Shown: positions 6,193-8,403 of the stretch, one piece after another
How the letters are laid out: each line of letters opens with the position of its first letter
Position numbering within the stretch: position 1 is the first letter of the stretch
DNA from: Acidobacteriota bacterium
Lineage (GTDB): Bacteria; Acidobacteriota; Terriglobia; Terriglobales; Acidobacteriaceae
Length of the DNA stretch: 8,403 nt
Assembly: GCA_021798655.1 (NCBI GenBank)
Contig: JAJZFE010000307.1
Location: 1 to 8,403, forward strand
Direction of reading: 5' to 3'
Notes under the pieces: generated by a model
Databases searched by the model: none
Seen by the model: the letters and a program-made list of their open reading frames with translations, nothing else
What the model was told of the DNA's origin: nothing
Position numbers and translations under genes: made by a program

Positions 6193-6987
6193 ATGGCAGA
6201 GGAAGAGCAGATCGTCATCATCAAGAAGAAGGGCGGCCACGGGGGCCATCACGGCGGGGCGTGGAAGGTGGCGTATGCGGACTTTGTGACGGCGATGATG
6301 TCGCTGTTCATCGTGCTGTGGCTGATGAACAGCAGCAAGCCGATTCAGGATGCGGTGGGTGGGTACTTTCGCGATCCGCATGGCACGGCGGACAAGACGG
6401 GGACATCGTTTGGAGGATCGGGCGACGCGGACGTGGCCAAGAAGGAAGACATGACCAAGCTGAAGCAGGCGATTCTGGCGTCGCTGCGGCAGATGCAGGA
6501 CTTCAACAAGCTGCAGAATCATGTGGAGTTTACCGTGACGCCGGAGGGGCTGCGGATTGAGCTGCTGGAGGACGCGAAGGGGACGTTCTTCGAGAGCGGA
6601 AGCGCGCAGCCGACGGCGTCGCTGATGGAGCTGTTGAAGGTGCTGTCGAGCGACATCGGGAAGCTGCCGAATACGGTGTCGATCGAGGGGCACACGGATG
6701 CGAAGCCGTATCCGGATGCGAACGGGTACAGCAACTGGGAGCTGTCGAGCGATCGTGCGAACATGGCGCGACGGTTGATGCAGGCGAACGGACTGAGGCC
6801 GGACCAGGTGGTCCAGGTGCGCGGATTTGCGGACCGCGACCTGCGCCGTGCCGACGCTCCGATGGACCCGGCGAATCGGCGCGTGTCGGTGATTGTGCAG
6901 TACCTGGCGAAGGGCGGCAAGGACCTGCCGTTGCTGATGGAGGATGGCCGGCCGAGCCCGACGAAGGCAGCCGCGCCGCACGGGTAG
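6193..6987 (+). CDS. motB: Flagellar motor stator protein MotB
   Basis: Peptidoglycan-anchored stator partner of MotA. The 264-residue protein has a basic Lys/Gly/His-rich N-terminus (10-22), one membrane helix (about 25-45, AWKVAYADFVTAMMSLF) with the essential ion-binding Asp30, a linker with the plug region, and a C-terminal OmpA-like peptidoglycan-binding domain (about 112-238). The latter shows GHTDAKPY (166-173), NWELSSDRA (181-189) and PANRRVSV (226-233). It is somewhat shorter than E. coli MotB (308), mostly in the linker and tail. The start ATG has a strong AGGAGAGG (6181-6188). Located 27 bases after motA, it is co-transcribed from the sigma-28 promoter. The ligand residue and domain order make the call secure. 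Confidence 0.96.
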   Translation: MAEEEQIVIIKKKGGHGGHHGGAWKVAYADFVTAMMSLFIVLWLMNSSKPIQDAVGGYFRDPHGTADKTGTSFGGSGDADVAKKEDMTKLKQAILASLRQMQDFNKLQNHVEFTVTPEGLRIELLEDAKGTFFESGSAQPTASLMELLKVLSSDIGKLPNTVSIEGHTDAKPYPDANGYSNWELSSDRANMARRLMQANGLRPDQVVQVRGFADRDLRRADAPMDPANRRVSVIVQYLAKGGKDLPLLMEDGRPSPTKAAAPHG

Positions 6988-6988
6988 A

Positions 6989-7011
6989 GCGTCACACGGT
7001 CACGCGTCACA
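6989..7011. repeat. Three closely spaced GTCAC direct repeats
   Basis: Just after the motB stop, GTCAC occurs at 6991-6995, 6999-7003 and 7006-7010; the outer copies extend to identical GCGTCACA octamers (6989-6996 and 7004-7011), 15 bp apart. Such an array can be a binding site for a regulator contacting direct repeats, but it may be chance. No known motif is recognised. Confidence 0.4.
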
Positions 7012-7080
7012 GAGCCGGATGTCGAAGCACAGCGGGCGGGGGTTCCGTTGGCGTGGCATGGACGCGTGTTGGTGCGGGCG

Positions 7081-7108
7081 ATCAGGCAAACGATGGAGTA
7101 CGCCTGAT
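7081..7108. terminator. Perfect 7-bp inverted repeat downstream of motB
   Basis: ATCAGGC (7081-7087) and GCCTGAT (7102-7108) are exact reverse complements around a 14-base spacer, with a further G-T pair outside. No T-run follows, so it is a weak candidate for the end of the motAB transcript. It could equally be a protein-binding dyad upstream of the response regulator gene. Confidence 0.3.
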
Positions 7109-7177
7109 TCCCGAATTGCAACTCAATCTGGAAACGATTCCTCATTCAGCGAGCCCTGCAGATTTCCATGTTCCGTT

Positions 7178-7223
7178 GCCCTGCCCTGCGTAGTACGGTA
7201 CGGGTAGCTAAGCAGGAAAGGGC
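7178..7223 (+). promoter_or_regulatory. Leader hairpin overlapping the ribosome-binding site of the response regulator
   Basis: The arms GCCCTGCCCTGC (7178-7189) and GCAGGAAAGGGC (7212-7223) pair at 10 of 12 positions with one symmetric 2x2 internal loop; the loop is 22 bases. The right arm contains the purine-rich AGGAAAGGG (7214-7222), the only plausible Shine-Dalgarno for the ATG at 7233. If folded, the structure would hide the ribosome-binding site. This is inference from base pairing alone. Confidence 0.45.
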
Positions 7224-7232
7224 TCTTCGAAC

Positions 7233-7982
7233 ATGGTTGCAATTGCAGAAACTACTCTCTCTTTGGCGCACAACGTGGCGAGTCTTCCGGGCGCAGGGCA
7301 GCAAGCAGGACGGAAGAGTGTTCTGGTGGTGGAAGACGATGTGGCGCTGGCGCGATTTCTGTGTCGCGAGCTGGAGCGCAACCACTGCGTGGCAGGCATG
7401 ACGCACGATGCGGAGGCTGCGTTGCGCGAGATCGAGACGCATCCGCACGACCTGATGATCATGGACCTGAACCTGCCGAAGATGGACGGCATGGAGCTGC
7501 TGTGCCAGGTGCGACGCACGCAGCCGCGGTTGCCGATTGTGGTGTTGACGGCGCGCAGCCGGGTAGAAGACCGCGTGCTGGCGCTGCAGGGCGGAGCGGA
7601 TGACTGCCTGATCAAGCCGTTTTCCTGCAAGGAGCTGCTGCTGCGGACGGGCAGCCTGATGCGTCGGGAGGTTGCTGCGCCGGCCGGCCAGGGTGTGGGG
7701 GACCTGAGTGTGTATCGCGATGAGCATCGGGTGATGCGCGGGGAGCGTCGGATCGAGCTGACGCCGCGCGAGTTTTCGATTCTGGAGTACCTGCTGGATA
7801 ATGTGGGTCGGCCGGTGTCGCGGGCGGCGTTGATGCGCGATGTGTGGAACCTGCCGCTGGAGGCGACGACCAACATTGTGGATGTGTACATGAAGTACCT
7901 GCGCGACAAGATTGACTATGTCGGAGCGACGAAGCTGATTCGCACGGTGCGGGGCGTCGGCTATGTGCTTGGCGAGGCGTGA
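7233..7982 (+). CDS. OmpR/PhoB-family response regulator
   Basis: Cytoplasmic transcription factor activated by phosphorylation of its receiver domain. The 249 residues comprise a 28-residue leader without recognised features, a receiver domain (about 29-140) and a winged-helix Trans_reg_C domain (about 152-247). Receiver residues are complete: acidic pair Asp35/Asp36, phosphoacceptor Asp78 in LMIMDLNLPKMDG, Thr106 and Lys128 in LIKPF. The DNA-binding part shows LTPREFSILEYLLDN, VSRAALMRDVW, TTNIVDVYMKYLRDKI and IRTVRGVGYVL, typical of the OmpR class. The ATG has AAGGG about 10 bases upstream, inside a predicted hairpin. The N-terminal tail is longer than usual; an in-frame GTG at residue 15 is an alternative start. 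A kinase-like gene follows with overlap, giving a likely two-gene operon. Target genes are unknown. Confidence 0.93.
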   Translation: MVAIAETTLSLAHNVASLPGAGQQAGRKSVLVVEDDVALARFLCRELERNHCVAGMTHDAEAALREIETHPHDLMIMDLNLPKMDGMELLCQVRRTQPRLPIVVLTARSRVEDRVLALQGGADDCLIKPFSCKELLLRTGSLMRREVAAPAGQGVGDLSVYRDEHRVMRGERRIELTPREFSILEYLLDNVGRPVSRAALMRDVWNLPLEATTNIVDVYMKYLRDKIDYVGATKLIRTVRGVGYVLGEA

Positions 7983-8403
7983 GGCGGGCGAGGTGCTGCC
8001 AGCCCCTGCGTTGACGGGGCTGAGCGAAGGGCTGCATCTGCTTTCGCAGCCGCTGTCGATCCTGCGCGCGCGGTTGAGCGCGGAGCTGCTCGACGAGATG
8101 GACGCGGCGCAGGTGCGCGAGAGTGCGGAGCGCTGCGGTGTGCAGGTGGAGCGGATGTGCCAGGTGGTGGAGACGATGAAGCGTCTTCTGGACCTGCTGC
8201 TGACGACGGCGGAGTGTGGGGCCGTGGACGCGGCGGAGCTGGTGGCCGATGTGGTGGACGGTGTGGGACTGGTGCTTGACGACCAGGGCATTGAACTTGT
8301 GTGCGAGCTGCCGGAGCCGGGTGTGATGATGGCGGCGGATCGAGAGCGGATGCGACAGGCGCTGACGGAGGCGTTGCTGCTGGGCTGCGGCGTGTCTGCG
8401 GCG
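7963..8403 (+). CDS. Histidine-kinase-like protein (DHp plus degenerate ATPase start), partial at window edge
   Basis: An open frame runs without a stop to the end of the window, giving at least 147 residues from the ATG at 7963, which overlaps the response regulator by 20 bases. A GTG at 7993 with GAGG eight bases upstream (7981-7984) is an alternative and perhaps better start. The segment around HLLSQPLSILRA (His25 from the ATG, codon 8035-8037) matches the H-box of HisKA domains in the form seen where HELRxPL is relaxed; two long helices follow, as in a dimerisation/phosphotransfer domain. The expected N box (RMRQALTEALLLGC, 8347-8388) lacks both usual Asn residues. There is no sensor or membrane region before the His. 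It probably partners the upstream regulator, as a minimal kinase or a phosphotransferase of the ChpT/Spo0B kind. The C-terminus is not visible. Confidence 0.75.
   Translation, partial: MCLARREAGEVLPAPALTGLSEGLHLLSQPLSILRARLSAELLDEMDAAQVRESAERCGVQVERMCQVVETMKRLLDLLLTTAECGAVDAAELVADVVDGVGLVLDDQGIELVCELPEPGVMMAADRERMRQALTEALLLGCGVSAA

Noticed and set aside
7052..7072. A sigma-54-like TGGCAT sequence upstream of the response regulator
   Set aside because: The GC dinucleotide required at -12 with 10-bp spacing from the GG is absent.
6944..7207. An 87-codon frame crossing the end of motB
   Set aside because: Arg/Ser/Cys-rich with no motif; mostly non-coding spacer and a shifted frame of motB.
7146..8291. 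A 381-codon minus-strand frame over the response regulator
   Set aside because: Shadow of the OmpR-type regulator and kinase-like gene, low-complexity Ser/Arg/His/Gln-rich translation.
1..8403. CRISPR array, tRNA/rRNA gene, insertion sequence or prophage features
   Set aside because: No regularly spaced repeats, no tRNA-like cloverleaf noticed, no transposase or integrase motif and no terminal inverted repeats were seen.

Overview
The window is GC-rich and carries long, tightly packed bacterial genes. The gene styles suggest a motile member of the Acidobacteriota (Terriglobia, Granulicella/Terriglobus-like): a PAS-hybrid kinase fused to a NarL-type regulator, an E. coli-type MotA/MotB pair, an OmpR-type regulator followed by a sensor-less kinase-like gene, and a stand-alone alkaline-phosphatase-superfamily hydrolase. 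This placement is inferred from overall character and was not tested by any search; confidence is moderate to low.

Layout. (1) Positions 9-3419, minus strand: one 1136-residue protein with the modules PAS-PAS-HisKA-HATPase-REC(degenerate)-REC-HPt-REC-LuxR HTH, a complete His-Asp-His-Asp relay with its own DNA-binding output. (2) Positions 3420-3959: a non-coding divergent region of about 540 bp with a G-quadruplex motif, a 15-bp dyad, a possible promoter and a pair of short direct/inverted repeats. (3) Positions 3960-5120, plus strand: a predicted type I phosphodiesterase/alkaline-phosphatase-superfamily protein with an atypical metal site, followed at once by a terminator-like hairpin. (4) Positions 5121-5280: a short spacer holding a near-consensus sigma-28 (FliA) promoter and a leader hairpin. 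(5) Positions 5281-6987, plus strand: motA and motB, the flagellar stator. (6) Positions 6988-7232: a spacer with three small repeat structures, the last overlapping the ribosome-binding site of the next gene. (7) Positions 7233-7982, plus strand: an OmpR/PhoB-family response regulator. (8) From about 7963 to the window edge, plus strand: a partial histidine-kinase-like gene overlapping or abutting the regulator.

How the parts may fit. The motAB pair is probably expressed late in the flagellar hierarchy through sigma-28. It is flanked by two signalling modules, the single-chain phosphorelay and the regulator/kinase pair, but nothing in the sequence proves that either controls motility. The most unusual items are the self-contained phosphorelay, the truncated kinase-like protein with a degenerate N box, and the altered active site of the phosphodiesterase-like enzyme.
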